Origin: Candidatus Nitrosotenuis aquarius
GTDB taxonomy: Archaea; Thermoproteota; Nitrososphaeria; Nitrososphaerales; Nitrosopumilaceae
NCBI RefSeq assembly: GCF_002787055.1
Contig: NZ_CP024808.1
Coordinates: 248,001-312,000 of the forward strand
Direction: 5' to 3'
Length of the DNA stretch: 64,000 nucleotides
Both the position numbers and the translations under genes were made by a program. This document shows positions 7,374 to 16,053 of the stretch, piece after piece (within the stretch, counting starts at the first letter, position 1; each line of letters starts with the position of its first letter). Below the pieces are notes generated by a model that was not told where the DNA came from, did no database searches, and was given only the letters and a program-made list of their open reading frames with translations.

Positions 7374-7909
7374 TTTACTAGTTTTGCAAGTGTTGCAATG
7401 TCTGACTCAAATATTGCAGCCAATTCCTGGTTGTAAATTATTGCGGCTGGGTGAAACGTCAGAAAATACTTTTTGCCGTCTTTTTCTATGATTTTGCCCC
7501 TGTTCTTTGTTATTTCTCCTTGTCCCAAGACAGAATTGCTTGCGGTATTGCCCAAAACACAGATTATCTCAGGCTTGATTGCTTCTAGCTCTGCATTTAG
7601 ATATGGCCTACATGATTCCCGCTCGGATTCATTTGGAACGCGGTTGTTTGGCGGGCGGCACTTGACCACGTTTGTAATGTATACCGAGTCTCGCAAAATT
7701 CCGTTTTTTGCAAGAGCATCGGAGAGTTTCTTTCCTGCCGAGCCGACAAACGGCTCTCCCCGTATGTCTTCCGTTCTTCCCGGTGCCTCACCGATGAATA
7801 CGATTTTGGCACTTGGGTTTCCCTTTCCTGGCACTGCATTGGTGCGAGTCTTGCACAGCTCACATTTGGTGCAAGATATCACATGGTCCCTAATTTCAGA
7901 AATGCTCAT
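7370..7909 (-). CDS. Type-4 uracil-DNA glycosylase (Fe-S)
   Basis: 179 aa. Motif A is FIGEAPGRTEDIRGEPFVGSAG (about 38-59), with the acidic residue used by family 4/5, and motif B is LTFHPAAII near residue 155. Four Cys that would hold a 4Fe-4S cluster are visible: C-x-x-C in CTKCELC near 14-20, and later Cys in VKCRPPN and ESCRPY. The enzyme removes uracil from DNA. It sits between and overlaps the AAG gene (4 nt) and the tldD gene (4 nt), so translation of all three is probably coupled. Confidence 0.93.
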   Translation of the reverse strand: MSISEIRDHVISCTKCELCKTRTNAVPGKGNPSAKIVFIGEAPGRTEDIRGEPFVGSAGKKLSDALAKNGILRDSVYITNVVKCRPPNNRVPNESERESCRPYLNAELEAIKPEIICVLGNTASNSVLGQGEITKNRGKIIEKDGKKYFLTFHPAAIIYNQELAAIFESDIATLAKLVK

Positions 7910-9279
7910 CCCACACTCCTAATTGTTGCCATGCAGCGTATTGTGGGTCCACCATTTCCCATCTTCATTTGCTGCATTGGATCTCCCTTGCCGCAGTTTG
8001 TGATTGGGCGTACGGTAAAGTCATTACCGCATGCGTCAATTGACGAGAAAAACTCGGGGGCGGTTCCGACTATGATAACATCACGTAACAATTCCTTTAT
8101 CTCTCCATTTTCAATTCTGTTTGCATGTTGGGCAGAGATGCTCCAGTTGTGGCGCTTCATGTCTATTGAGGGAATCTTCATGTTTGATACAAAATACCCA
8201 TGTTTGACGTCTTTGATTATTTCTTGTGGGTTCCAGTTTCCAGGCTCTATGCACGTGCATGACATTCTGATCAAAGGCATGAACTGGTATGATGTTGCCC
8301 GCATAGAGCCCGTCGGCTCCACTCCAAAGATCTCTGCGGTTTCTCTGCTGTGCATGTGGTTTACCAGGGTGCCATTTTCAACTAGTCTTGTTCTTTTTGT
8401 CTTTACCCCTTCGTCATCAAATGCGAATTGACCAAGGCTTGCAATTGTGGGATCATCAATTACGTTTAAAGAATTGGAGCCGATTTTTTGCCCTAATTTT
8501 CCTGCCCACCATGCACCTCCTGCCCACGCCATCTCTTTTCCAAGGACTCTGTCTGCTTCTGATGGATGGCCTAGAATCTCATGCGTAAGCAGTGCAACAA
8601 AGTCGGGATTCATCACAAGTGTTGCCTTTTCCTCCTTTGGCGCCCTGGCGTCTAGGAGCCGGACTGCCTTGTCAGATATCTCTTTTGCAGATTTTGTGGC
8701 AGCACTAATCTTTTCAAGACCGCCGCGCCCGCCTTCAGTAATGTTGATTGACTGGGTTATGTTGTGTCGCGCAGTCGCAGTCATGTCTATTGTGCAATCC
8801 ATATAATTTTGAGTAACTATGGTTCCTTCACTATTCTCGAAATTCTTTTCAGTGTGGACTGACTGCGCAAAGACTTGCCTTTTTGTAATTTTCCTGTTTT
8901 CCTTCATTATGCTGTCGCATTCAAATGCCAATCTTGTCATGTCTTCAATTTCTGGTTTTTTGATAATTGTAAATTCTATTGTTTTTTTGTTTGCTGGTAT
9001 GTTTGCAAGTTTTACCTTGTGCTTTTTTGATGTGGCCCTAGCTGCCTTTATTGCGGAAATTATGCCGTCACTTACTTTTTCCTCATCGGTTGTGGCAAAA
9101 AACCCCCAAGCCCCGTCATAGAGAACTCTGATTCCTATTCCTTTGTCAAATCGTATCTGAGCCTGCTCCTGTTGGCCGTTTTCCACTAGGATTCCTTGCT
9201 TTTTGCTCCGCTCTGATCTGACATCGCAGTATGTTGCGCCCTGCTCTAGCGCAATTCTGATAATACTTTGATATTCCAC
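7906..9279 (-). CDS. tldD: TldD-type metalloprotease
   Basis: 457 aa, usual for TldD. The N-terminal half begins YQSIIRIALEQGATYCDVRSE, with the VENGQQEQAQIRFDKGIGIRVLYDGAWGF region of the TldD/PmbA fold. The zinc site HEILGHPSEADR (HExxxH, near residue 233) with E just after is intact, and the C-terminal half ends in the GNGGPTIRC glycine-rich strand. TldD works as a heterodimer with TldE (PmbA) to degrade unfolded peptides and process some modified peptides. No pmbA gene is in the window. It is the first gene of the overlapping tldD-UDG-AAG operon. Confidence 0.93.
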   Translation of the reverse strand: MEYQSIIRIALEQGATYCDVRSERSKKQGILVENGQQEQAQIRFDKGIGIRVLYDGAWGFFATTDEEKVSDGIISAIKAARATSKKHKVKLANIPANKKTIEFTIIKKPEIEDMTRLAFECDSIMKENRKITKRQVFAQSVHTEKNFENSEGTIVTQNYMDCTIDMTATARHNITQSINITEGGRGGLEKISAATKSAKEISDKAVRLLDARAPKEEKATLVMNPDFVALLTHEILGHPSEADRVLGKEMAWAGGAWWAGKLGQKIGSNSLNVIDDPTIASLGQFAFDDEGVKTKRTRLVENGTLVNHMHSRETAEIFGVEPTGSMRATSYQFMPLIRMSCTCIEPGNWNPQEIIKDVKHGYFVSNMKIPSIDMKRHNWSISAQHANRIENGEIKELLRDVIIVGTAPEFFSSIDACGNDFTVRPITNCGKGDPMQQMKMGNGGPTIRCMATIRSVG

Positions 9280-9303
9280 GATTTTTTGAGCTGTTGCTTA
9301 TTG

Positions 9304-9435
9304 TTAATTGTTGCCTGAAATCACCGGCATTGTGTAAAAGTATTCGTCCTCAAACGCATAGTCGTTTTTGCCTGCCTTGCGCAACGCCGCAAAATATTCA
9401 CTACACATGGCATAAAACTCGGTGTTCTTGTCCAT
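9304..9435 (-). CDS. 43-aa acidic small protein (tentative)
   Basis: ATG 9433-9435 to TAA 9304-9306 on the minus strand. The product begins MDKNTEFYAMCSEYFAALRK and ends DEYFYTMPVISGNN; it is aromatic-rich (four Phe and five Tyr) and amphipathic, with coding-like codon choice. It fills an otherwise empty 216-nt gap between tldD and the histidine kinase, all on the minus strand. No Shine-Dalgarno is seen. I do not recognise a family. Confidence 0.45.
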   Translation of the reverse strand: MDKNTEFYAMCSEYFAALRKAGKNDYAFEDEYFYTMPVISGNN

Positions 9436-9495
9436 GGTTGGGAATCGCAAAACTTGGGTTATTTTGGGCTGTGTTGAAAAGTTTTGATTATTTGA

Positions 9496-11364
9496 TTACA
9501 CTGCGCCTTTGTGGTCTGACTTTGGAAGAGTAAATGTGACTGTGGTTCCAGAATCAGGCGTGCTCTGCAGGCTGATTTTTCCACCATGGGCCTCTACAAT
9601 GCCCTTGCATATTGACAGCCCCAGTCCACTCCCGCCCTTTTCTCTGGTAAGGGATGCATCCGCCTGGTAAAACTTGGTGAAAAGCTTGGACTGTTTGTCA
9701 TATGGAATCCCAGTGCCGTTGTCTGATACGCTGATTTTGATCTCGTTTGGCAGGTCTTCTGAGTAAATTCGTATTTTGCCTGTTCCTGGCTTGACTGCCT
9801 TGAGGCTGTTTCGAATCAAGTTTGTTAGGACTTGAGTAATTCTGTCCGAGTCGTGAGGTGCCATAATGCTTGCTACCTCGTTTGTTACTGTTATTCTGTC
9901 TTCTTCTAACTGTGGATGCAGTGTCTGAATTGACTTGTCAGCAGTGGCTCGTATGTCTGCGTTTTCCTTTTTCATCTTGAGCTGCCCCAGCTCTAGCTTT
10001 TGCACATCAAGCAGGTCTGAAATCAACTGTAACAAAGACGACGCGCTGGACTTGATAATTGATATTCTCTCCTTTTGCTTGTCTGTTAGGTCTCCTAGGT
10101 GGCCTCCAAGCAAAATGTCAGCGTATCCGCGAATGGGCACAAGCGGTGTTTTTAGCTCATGCGTGATCATTGCAAGGAATTCATCTTTTGCAGTGTCAGT
10201 TTTCCTCGCCTCTTCCTCTTTTGCGCGGATTGTCTCTGACATGGTGTTAAAACTAGATGCAAGATCACCGATTTCGTCTTTTGCAGAATATTCTATTTTC
10301 TGACCATACACACCTTCCCTGACTTTGGACAGAGCGTTTGTGATGGTCTCAAGCGGGCTCAGTGACCTTCGTATTGTAAACAATACCATGACAAATATTG
10401 CAATGTCTGCGCCAATTACTGCTTGTGTGATTATCTGGCCCTGGTCCCTTCTCTCAATTCTGTCAGCATTCCACATGTCTAACACCGAATCAATTGAGCC
10501 TAAAAGTGACTGTCTCTGGTTGTTAATTCGAGCAATTGGGTTGTCAAGATCATCGGAATAGAGAGACTTTGTCTCTATTGTCTTTATTCGCAATTCCACG
10601 GATTCCCATAACAAGTCCAGCTCTTCAAGCGAGTCCGAGTTTTCTCTGGGAATGGGTATTAGCTCTTCTGATTTGATGTTGGTTCCACTCAAGTCAAGGT
10701 CGTTTAGGGGTAGCTGGAGCAATTTTCTAATTCCTGCGTCAAATGTTATTCTCGCCTTGTGCAGGTTTTCCTTTGCTTCTTGTTCCTGCCCCAGTGATAC
10801 CAATAATGTGTTCTGTCCTATTATTTTTGCAGTCTCACGTAATTCCGCCGCAATCTCTCTGTGTCGGTTATAGTTTCTATCAAGCAGCTCCAAGTCGCGT
10901 GTTAATCCATCTGACACTAGAATCAATTCAGTGTTTTTTTCCAAGACATAGTTTACTGCATTTACCACGTCCTTGTTGTACAGCGATGTTGCCTGGATCT
11001 CTACGGCATCTGCTCTGTACTCTTTCCAAATCTTGGTAACTCTCTCATAGTCTGGTGTGATGTCTGCAGGTATTGGGGCGACTACCTGCCCCCTAATTGT
11101 ACCTCCAGTCTTTAGTGTGAGCAGCACAGAGTCAAACTCTGCTATCTCTTTTTCAAGTATTGGTCTGTCGCTTTCTTTGCCATTTGCAATGGAGCTTGCC
11201 AGGCCTGCGATTGTTTCCACTTTGGCCTTGAGGTCTCCTACACGAATAATGGAATAGGATTCGTTTGCAGTTGTGGTCTGTGTGCTGTATAATACAAACA
11301 GGTTAAAGAGAGCGACACCGATTAAAACCCCGATTAGCAGGTATGTCTTGCTAATTATCTTCAA
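9496..11364 (-). CDS. Membrane sensor histidine kinase with HAMP domain
   Basis: 622 aa. TM1 is YLLIGVLIGVALFNLFVLY (about 9-27), followed by a helical extracytoplasmic sensor of about 290 residues, TM2 AVIGADIAIFVMVLFTI near 320, a HAMP linker (SLSPLETITNALSKVREG), a HisKA domain with phosphoacceptor His in AMITHELKTPLVPIRGY, and HATPase motifs NLIRNSLKAV, DNGTGIP and GGSGLGLSICKGIVEAHGG. No receiver domain is attached. It lies divergent from a stand-alone HPt gene and CheY gene, and these may form a phosphorelay. The extracytoplasmic helical domain resembles the four-helix type sensors, but its ligand is unknown. Confidence 0.93.
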   Translation of the reverse strand: MKIISKTYLLIGVLIGVALFNLFVLYSTQTTTANESYSIIRVGDLKAKVETIAGLASSIANGKESDRPILEKEIAEFDSVLLTLKTGGTIRGQVVAPIPADITPDYERVTKIWKEYRADAVEIQATSLYNKDVVNAVNYVLEKNTELILVSDGLTRDLELLDRNYNRHREIAAELRETAKIIGQNTLLVSLGQEQEAKENLHKARITFDAGIRKLLQLPLNDLDLSGTNIKSEELIPIPRENSDSLEELDLLWESVELRIKTIETKSLYSDDLDNPIARINNQRQSLLGSIDSVLDMWNADRIERRDQGQIITQAVIGADIAIFVMVLFTIRRSLSPLETITNALSKVREGVYGQKIEYSAKDEIGDLASSFNTMSETIRAKEEEARKTDTAKDEFLAMITHELKTPLVPIRGYADILLGGHLGDLTDKQKERISIIKSSASSLLQLISDLLDVQKLELGQLKMKKENADIRATADKSIQTLHPQLEEDRITVTNEVASIMAPHDSDRITQVLTNLIRNSLKAVKPGTGKIRIYSEDLPNEIKISVSDNGTGIPYDKQSKLFTKFYQADASLTREKGGSGLGLSICKGIVEAHGGKISLQSTPDSGTTVTFTLPKSDHKGAV

Positions 11365-11419
11365 TGGACTGCCTGACCTCTAATATGGTATAAAAACCAC
11401 GATTAAAATATTGTTAGTG

Positions 11420-11779
11420 ATGTCTGAAGAATTCTTACGCGTAGCGCGTCAAGAGGTAAGCGAAGACATTGCCGGAATTGGTAATTTGCTTCAAAGCTGT
11501 AAAACCGACTCGGATGTTACAAAAAACGCATCAGAAATAGAAAAACACGTTCACAAAATAAAGGGCCTTGCGCCAATGATGGGCCAAGAACAGATAGGCA
11601 ACATCGCAACCCTACTGGATAAAATCCTCAAAACAATGCTCTCAGGCAATACGGTGCCACAAATACATCAAACCATGGTTCAATCGCACAAGTTCATGAA
11701 TGATACCATGAACGGCACCCCTGACGGCTATGATTCCCTAGTGTCGCAGATCCAAGCCACACACAAGGATTTGATTTAA
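11420..11779 (+). CDS. Stand-alone HPt domain (CheA P1-like)
   Basis: 119 aa from ATG 11420; a TTG at 11411 would add three residues. The all-helical protein carries HVHKIKGLAPMMGQEQIG near residue 45: H-x-x-K-G followed by MMG is the phosphorylation helix of histidine phosphotransfer domains, most like the P1 domain of CheA. No kinase or coupling domain follows. It is followed 40 nt later by a CheY-type receiver and preceded, divergently, by a membrane histidine kinase. The inferred role is to pass phosphate between the kinase and the nearby response regulators. Confidence 0.8.
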   Translation: MSEEFLRVARQEVSEDIAGIGNLLQSCKTDSDVTKNASEIEKHVHKIKGLAPMMGQEQIGNIATLLDKILKTMLSGNTVPQIHQTMVQSHKFMNDTMNGTPDGYDSLVSQIQATHKDLI

Positions 11780-11819
11780 TCGAAATTCTCTTAAGCTATA
11801 ACCATGTGGCTTGGTTAGA

Positions 11820-12179
11820 ATGGCTCGAGTTATGATAGCGGACGATTCAGACGCTATACGAATGGTGCTCCAAGATATTCTGTCTATTGGGGGGCATGAA
11901 ATTGTAGCCGAAGCACAAAATGGGGCAGAGGCGGTGGAAAAATACTCACAGGCAAACCCAGATGTGTTATTGTTGGATCTTGCAATGCCAAAAAAGGACG
12001 GGCTAACAGTAGTAAAAGAAGTAATGGCAAACCATCCTGACGCAAAAATCATCTTGATTACTGCAAGTGACAATCAAAATGTCATAAACGACTGCATAAA
12101 ACATGGTGCCAAGTCGTTTATCTCAAAGCCGTTTGACTTTGATCATGTTTTAAAACTAATTACTGAAGTGACTGCCTAG
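11820..12179 (+). CDS. CheY-like response regulator, receiver only
   Basis: 119-aa single receiver domain, start set at ATG 11820 rather than the TTG nine nt upstream. The phosphorylation pocket is complete: acidic pair in VMIADDSD, phosphoacceptor Asp in VLLLDLAMPKKDG near residue 54, Thr in ILITASD near 84 and Lys in FISKPFDFD near 105. With no output domain it must act by protein contact. It follows the HPt gene by 40 nt on the same strand, a likely pair. Its end overlaps the convergent regulator gene by 4 nt. Confidence 0.92.
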   Translation: MARVMIADDSDAIRMVLQDILSIGGHEIVAEAQNGAEAVEKYSQANPDVLLLDLAMPKKDGLTVVKEVMANHPDAKIILITASDNQNVINDCIKHGAKSFISKPFDFDHVLKLITEVTA

Positions 12180-13087
12180 CGAGTCCAGCTGTATCCCCTG
12201 CTTGTCAAAAGCTTGGCATGATCCAGCTTGAACTTGTCGTTGCATCGAAGGCACAGGTATTCCAATAGAATCTCGGCAAATATCTCACCGCATCCGTTGC
12301 ACGAGTACATGTTTTCCTGAACCCGATAATCCACACCAAAAACCTTGATCAATTCGTGACATTTGGGGCATTTGTCGTCTGTATATGTGGAAGAAGAGGT
12401 GACGTTTCCGCATTTGTAGTGCTCTATGATTTTGTCTTGCTTAAAGTTGGTGCCCCTACATTTGGGACAGTGAAATGTCTGCGCCACCCGCACGGAGCTA
12501 CATCTTGGACATGCAACCTCCTTTATGTCGTCTATTTGTAGTATTTTTTTGTCTGCAATCAGTTTTTTTATTATTGGTGTAACTTCTTGTTCATCTTTTC
12601 CTGTTTGCTGTTGGATTCTCAAAAGGCTGATCTGAGTCGAGCTTGAGAGCAGTTTTTCAATCAGCTCGCTTGTCCCAGCATCTATGCCTTGGGTTTCTTC
12701 CATTTTGAGCGTCTCTATTATCTCTTTGATATTTTCTAGTCTGATTGGCTTTGGCAGATATTGGTATGCGCCTTGGGCAATCACATCTTTTATGGAATCT
12801 TCCGTTTTCTCACGTGCTGTTTCTATGATGATTTTGACGTCGGGTCTGATGGTGAGCATCTGTGTCATAATGGAATATCCAGTCATGTCTGGCAGGTTGT
12901 AATCTAGAAACACCAGCGGGACCTTGTTTGATTCTACTAGTTCCTTAAACGACTCTATTCCGGTTTTGCCGTTTTGACAATGATGGATTTTTTTGAGTCC
13001 TAATTTGTTTAGAAATTCTTTGAGCAAAATGCCGACTGCTGGACTGTCTTCTATAATTAGTATGTCTTTGTCTTCTATTGCCGACAT
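12176..13087 (-). CDS. Response regulator with zinc-ribbon output domain
   Basis: Start set at ATG 13085-13087 (MSAIEDKDILIIEDSPAVG); a longer frame to 13222 would run into the divergent ATPase gene. The 303 aa comprise a receiver domain (1-120; acidic DILIIEDS, phospho-Asp VFLDYNLPDMTG, Lys LPKPIRL), a helical linker with a winged-helix-like segment (SLLRIQQQTGKDEQEVTPIIKKLI), and a C-terminal multi-zinc module with pairs CPRC, CPKC, CPKC, CNGC and CLRC ending RGYSWTR. This resembles the thaumarchaeal output domain named TackOD1. The inferred role is a DNA- or protein-binding response. Confidence 0.85.
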   Translation of the reverse strand: MSAIEDKDILIIEDSPAVGILLKEFLNKLGLKKIHHCQNGKTGIESFKELVESNKVPLVFLDYNLPDMTGYSIMTQMLTIRPDVKIIIETAREKTEDSIKDVIAQGAYQYLPKPIRLENIKEIIETLKMEETQGIDAGTSELIEKLLSSSTQISLLRIQQQTGKDEQEVTPIIKKLIADKKILQIDDIKEVACPRCSSVRVAQTFHCPKCRGTNFKQDKIIEHYKCGNVTSSSTYTDDKCPKCHELIKVFGVDYRVQENMYSCNGCGEIFAEILLEYLCLRCNDKFKLDHAKLLTSRGYSWTR

Positions 13088-13132
13088 TGTTTTTTTGATT
13101 TCTATCTGGTATGAAAAGTTTAGTTTGTAGTT

Positions 13133-14992
13133 ATGGTTAATAGTGCCAGAGTGTCTTGTGGACTTGTGCCAAAAATAGTTGCAGACACCAGCGTAATAAT
13201 TAATGGCTATATAACAAAACAACTAGAGTCAAAGTCAATACGTGACGATCTGATAATTCCCATGGCTGCACTGGATGAGCTGCAGGCGCAAGCCTCACAG
13301 GGAAAAGAGCAAGGCTTTGTAGGCTTGGAGGAAATAAAAAAAATCCAAAAACTGTGCCAACAAAACAACATCCCAATCCAGTTTGTAGGCCAACGACCAG
13401 GCCTTGATGACATACGTCTTGCAAAACATGGACGAATTGACGCAATCATAAAGGACGTAGCAAAACAACAATCTGCAACACTGTACACGGCGGATTATGT
13501 GCAGGGCTTGACTGCAGAAGCAGAGGGAATTTCAGTATTCTATCAAAGGCCGGAAAAAATAACCTCAAGCCTTGAGTTTTTGCGATTCTTTGACAACACG
13601 ACAATGAGCGTTCACCTAAAGGAAAACAACCCCCCTTTTGCCAAAAAGGGAAGGCCAGGCGCATTTGATCTAGTCAAAATAGAAGAAAAAATACTCGATG
13701 AGCAATACTTGGAATTGATCACCACGCAAATTCTGGAAGCAAGCAAAATATCAAACGCCGGAACAATAGAAATATCCAAATCCGGCGCCCTAGTCATACA
13801 GTATGCAGACTATCGAATAGCAATAACTAGACCGCCGTTCTCGGAATCACACGAAATCACCATAGTACATCCCACCACAAAAATGGCACTGGACCAGTAT
13901 GGCTTGTCTGAAAAACTAATGGATAGGCTTTCAGACCAGGCGGAAGGAATAATCATTTCTGGGCCTCCAGGATCTGGCAAAAGCACCCTGGCATCAAGCA
14001 TTGCAAACTTTTATGCCGCAAAGGGAAATGTGGTAAAAACATTCGAGTCACCGCGAGACCTCCAAGTCGACAAAAATGTAACTCAATACACCAAGCTGGA
14101 GGGAAGCTTTGAGAATTCAGCAGATATTTTGTTGCTAGTCAGGCCGGATTACACAATATTTGATGAAGTGCGACAAAGGGATGACTTTAGGGTGTTTGCC
14201 GACTTGAGGCTTGCAGGGGTGGGAATGGTCGGCGTGGTTCATGCAAACATGCCTCTTGATGGAATACAGAGGTTTATTGGCAAAATAGAGCTCGGGATGA
14301 TCCCAAGCGTAATTGACACTGTAGTGTTTGTAAAAGACGGAAGCATTGCCAAAGTCTATGATTTGGAATTAAAAGTCAAGGTGCCATCAGGAATGGTTGA
14401 ACAAGACTTGGCAAGGCCTGTAATAGAGATTGCAGACTTTGAGACCGGCACACTAGAATATGAAATCTATACTTTTGGAGAAGAAAACGTAATTGTTCCG
14501 GTAACGGAAGGCACAGAAACCAAGTCTGGCGTTTACAAGCTAGCTACAGAAAAAATCAAAGAAACAATACGACGATTTGATCCAAATCCGCAAATCGAGG
14601 TCCTATCGGACAACAATGTTAGAATCAAAGTAAAAAAAGACGCAATTCCGTCACTGATAGGAAAGGGCGGCACTACCATTAATGAGATGGAAAAGATACT
14701 GCATGTTCACATCGATGTGCAGGAAAAAGACTCACAAGAACCGTTCTCAGAGGGTTCCGGACATGGAATATCGTTTGATTTTTCCGAATCAAAAAACACT
14801 TTGCTCTTTGAGGTAAACAAGCGTTACAGCGGACAGCTTGCAGAACTATACGTCAAAGACCAATATGTGACAACGGCAAGAGTTGCTAGACACGGAAAAA
14901 TCAAACTATCCAAGCGTTCCGATGCGGGAAAGGCATTATCACGATCGGCTTTTTCAAAAAACGATATTGATATTATGATTAAAGATTCTTGA
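13133..14992 (+). CDS. PIN-ATPase-KH protein (archaeal PilT-family ATPase)
   Basis: 619 aa. An N-terminal PIN domain (IVADTSVIINGYI about 15-27, later DDIRLAKHGRIDAIIKDVA and YTADY) is fused to a VirB11/PilT-type ATPase with Walker A SGPPGSGKST near residue 278, FDEVRQRDDFRVFADLRLAG and a VVHANMPLDGIQRFIGK switch. A C-terminal KH domain has the GxxG loop IPSLIGKGGTTINEMEKIL near residue 507. This layout is widespread in archaea as a single-copy gene, thought to act on RNA, with the PIN part as nuclease. The acidic PIN residues look intact. The 3' end overlaps the DtxR-like gene by 14 nt. Confidence 0.9.
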   Translation: MVNSARVSCGLVPKIVADTSVIINGYITKQLESKSIRDDLIIPMAALDELQAQASQGKEQGFVGLEEIKKIQKLCQQNNIPIQFVGQRPGLDDIRLAKHGRIDAIIKDVAKQQSATLYTADYVQGLTAEAEGISVFYQRPEKITSSLEFLRFFDNTTMSVHLKENNPPFAKKGRPGAFDLVKIEEKILDEQYLELITTQILEASKISNAGTIEISKSGALVIQYADYRIAITRPPFSESHEITIVHPTTKMALDQYGLSEKLMDRLSDQAEGIIISGPPGSGKSTLASSIANFYAAKGNVVKTFESPRDLQVDKNVTQYTKLEGSFENSADILLLVRPDYTIFDEVRQRDDFRVFADLRLAGVGMVGVVHANMPLDGIQRFIGKIELGMIPSVIDTVVFVKDGSIAKVYDLELKVKVPSGMVEQDLARPVIEIADFETGTLEYEIYTFGEENVIVPVTEGTETKSGVYKLATEKIKETIRRFDPNPQIEVLSDNNVRIKVKKDAIPSLIGKGGTTINEMEKILHVHIDVQEKDSQEPFSEGSGHGISFDFSESKNTLLFEVNKRYSGQLAELYVKDQYVTTARVARHGKIKLSKRSDAGKALSRSAFSKNDIDIMIKDS

Positions 14993-15440
14993 ATCCTTCA
15001 AGGATTTTCTGATTTGACTTCAAATACGCGATGAACTTTCGTAGCTGCTTTATGGTTTTTGGATTTAGGTGATGCTCTATTCCCTCGGCGTCCTGATTTG
15101 CAGTCTCGTGCTCTATTCCAAGTATTTCAAAAAACTCTAGTAGGATTCCATGTTTTTGTCGTATTGCGTCTGCAACACTGTTTCCCTTCGCGGTTAGGTT
15201 TATTCCATGATATTTTTCGTATTTGAGATAGCCGTTCTCATCTAATCTTTGCAGCATCTTGGTGACGCTTGGCGCACTGACATTCATGTAGCGAGAAACA
15301 TCAAGCGTTGTGGCGTATCCCTTCAGCTCGACAAGCTCTGATATTACCTCCAAATAGTCCTCCATTCTGGAAAGATCTGATTTTGTGGACTTGTGGGCAA
15401 CCTTGATTGATTCTAATCGTATCTCGCCTTTTTTCTTCAA
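14979..15440 (-). CDS. DtxR/MntR-family metal-dependent repressor
   Basis: 153 aa. After a basic leader comes SRMEDYLEVISELVELKGYATTLDVSRYMNVSAPSVTKMLQRLDENGYLKYE, the winged helix and turn typical of DtxR/MntR, and a dimerisation domain with RQKHGILLEFFEILGI, EHETANQDAEGIEHHL, giving the His, Glu and Asp metal ligands of the MntR type. No SH3-like third domain is present. The family represses metal-uptake genes when bound to manganese or iron. It is divergent from the DUF192 gene across 78 nt. The true start may be at Met 26 (15365) instead. Confidence 0.88.
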   Translation of the reverse strand: MKKKGEIRLESIKVAHKSTKSDLSRMEDYLEVISELVELKGYATTLDVSRYMNVSAPSVTKMLQRLDENGYLKYEKYHGINLTAKGNSVADAIRQKHGILLEFFEILGIEHETANQDAEGIEHHLNPKTIKQLRKFIAYLKSNQKILEGFKNL

Positions 15441-15518
15441 ATTGCTTTGTGGTATGTTGCGGCTCTTATAATCAAATTGGATAATTGGTTTTTAACGACC
15501 ATTTGATTTTGTAATTTC

Positions 15519-16013
15519 GTGGCAAGCCGCGCTCAGGTCCTAATACCAATTGGAATAGCTGCCGTAATAATTGGCGTTGTGGGAATGCTGTCGATACCCA
15601 AAGACGTCAAGCTAGAGCAGACTGAATTCCCGCGAGGCATAATCAAAATCGATGATGTCACACTCCAAGTCCAAATTGCAGACACAAAACCGCTTCAAAC
15701 GCGGGGCCTGATGTTCCAAGAAAAATTACCCTATGACCAAGGAATGCTCTTTATCTTTGAAGACCAGGGAATTCGCTCAATGTGGATGCTAAACATGCAA
15801 TTTTCACTAGATGTCATGTGGATTGATGCACAAGGAAATGTAGTCCATATAGAAAAGGACACTCAGCCTTGCAAATCCGCACTTGAAACAATGACTTGCA
15901 CATTTACAAATGGAAACGGTGAAGAAGCAAAATACGTGCTTGAAGTGACTGCTGGATTTGTAGACAAGTTTGGCATAACAGAAAACTCCAAGTTGGAAAT
16001 AATCTCGGTCTAG
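15519..16013 (+). CDS. DUF192 protein, membrane-anchored
   Basis: 164 aa from GTG 15519, about 25 nt after a TTTTTAAC box, so probably leaderless. One N-terminal helix (VLIPIGIAAVIIGVVGML, about 7-24) anchors an outside DUF192 domain: VQIADTKPLQTRGLMFQEKLPYDQGMLFIFE and the hallmark SMWMLNMQFSLDVMWIDAQGNVVHIEKDTQPC. Two Cys (PCKSALETMTC) could pair outside the cell. DUF192 proteins are small beta barrels of unknown role, often secreted. Confidence 0.88.
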   Translation: MASRAQVLIPIGIAAVIIGVVGMLSIPKDVKLEQTEFPRGIIKIDDVTLQVQIADTKPLQTRGLMFQEKLPYDQGMLFIFEDQGIRSMWMLNMQFSLDVMWIDAQGNVVHIEKDTQPCKSALETMTCTFTNGNGEEAKYVLEVTAGFVDKFGITENSKLEIISV

Positions 16014-16053
16014 CAAAGGCTTATCTGTAGTTGTTCAATTTTATCAAAAAACG

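Noticed and set aside
15475-15488. AATTGG repeated twice between dtxR-like and DUF192 genes, as a DtxR operator
   Set aside because: Two 6-bp direct copies are too short to support a binding site, and DtxR sites are normally inverted repeats.
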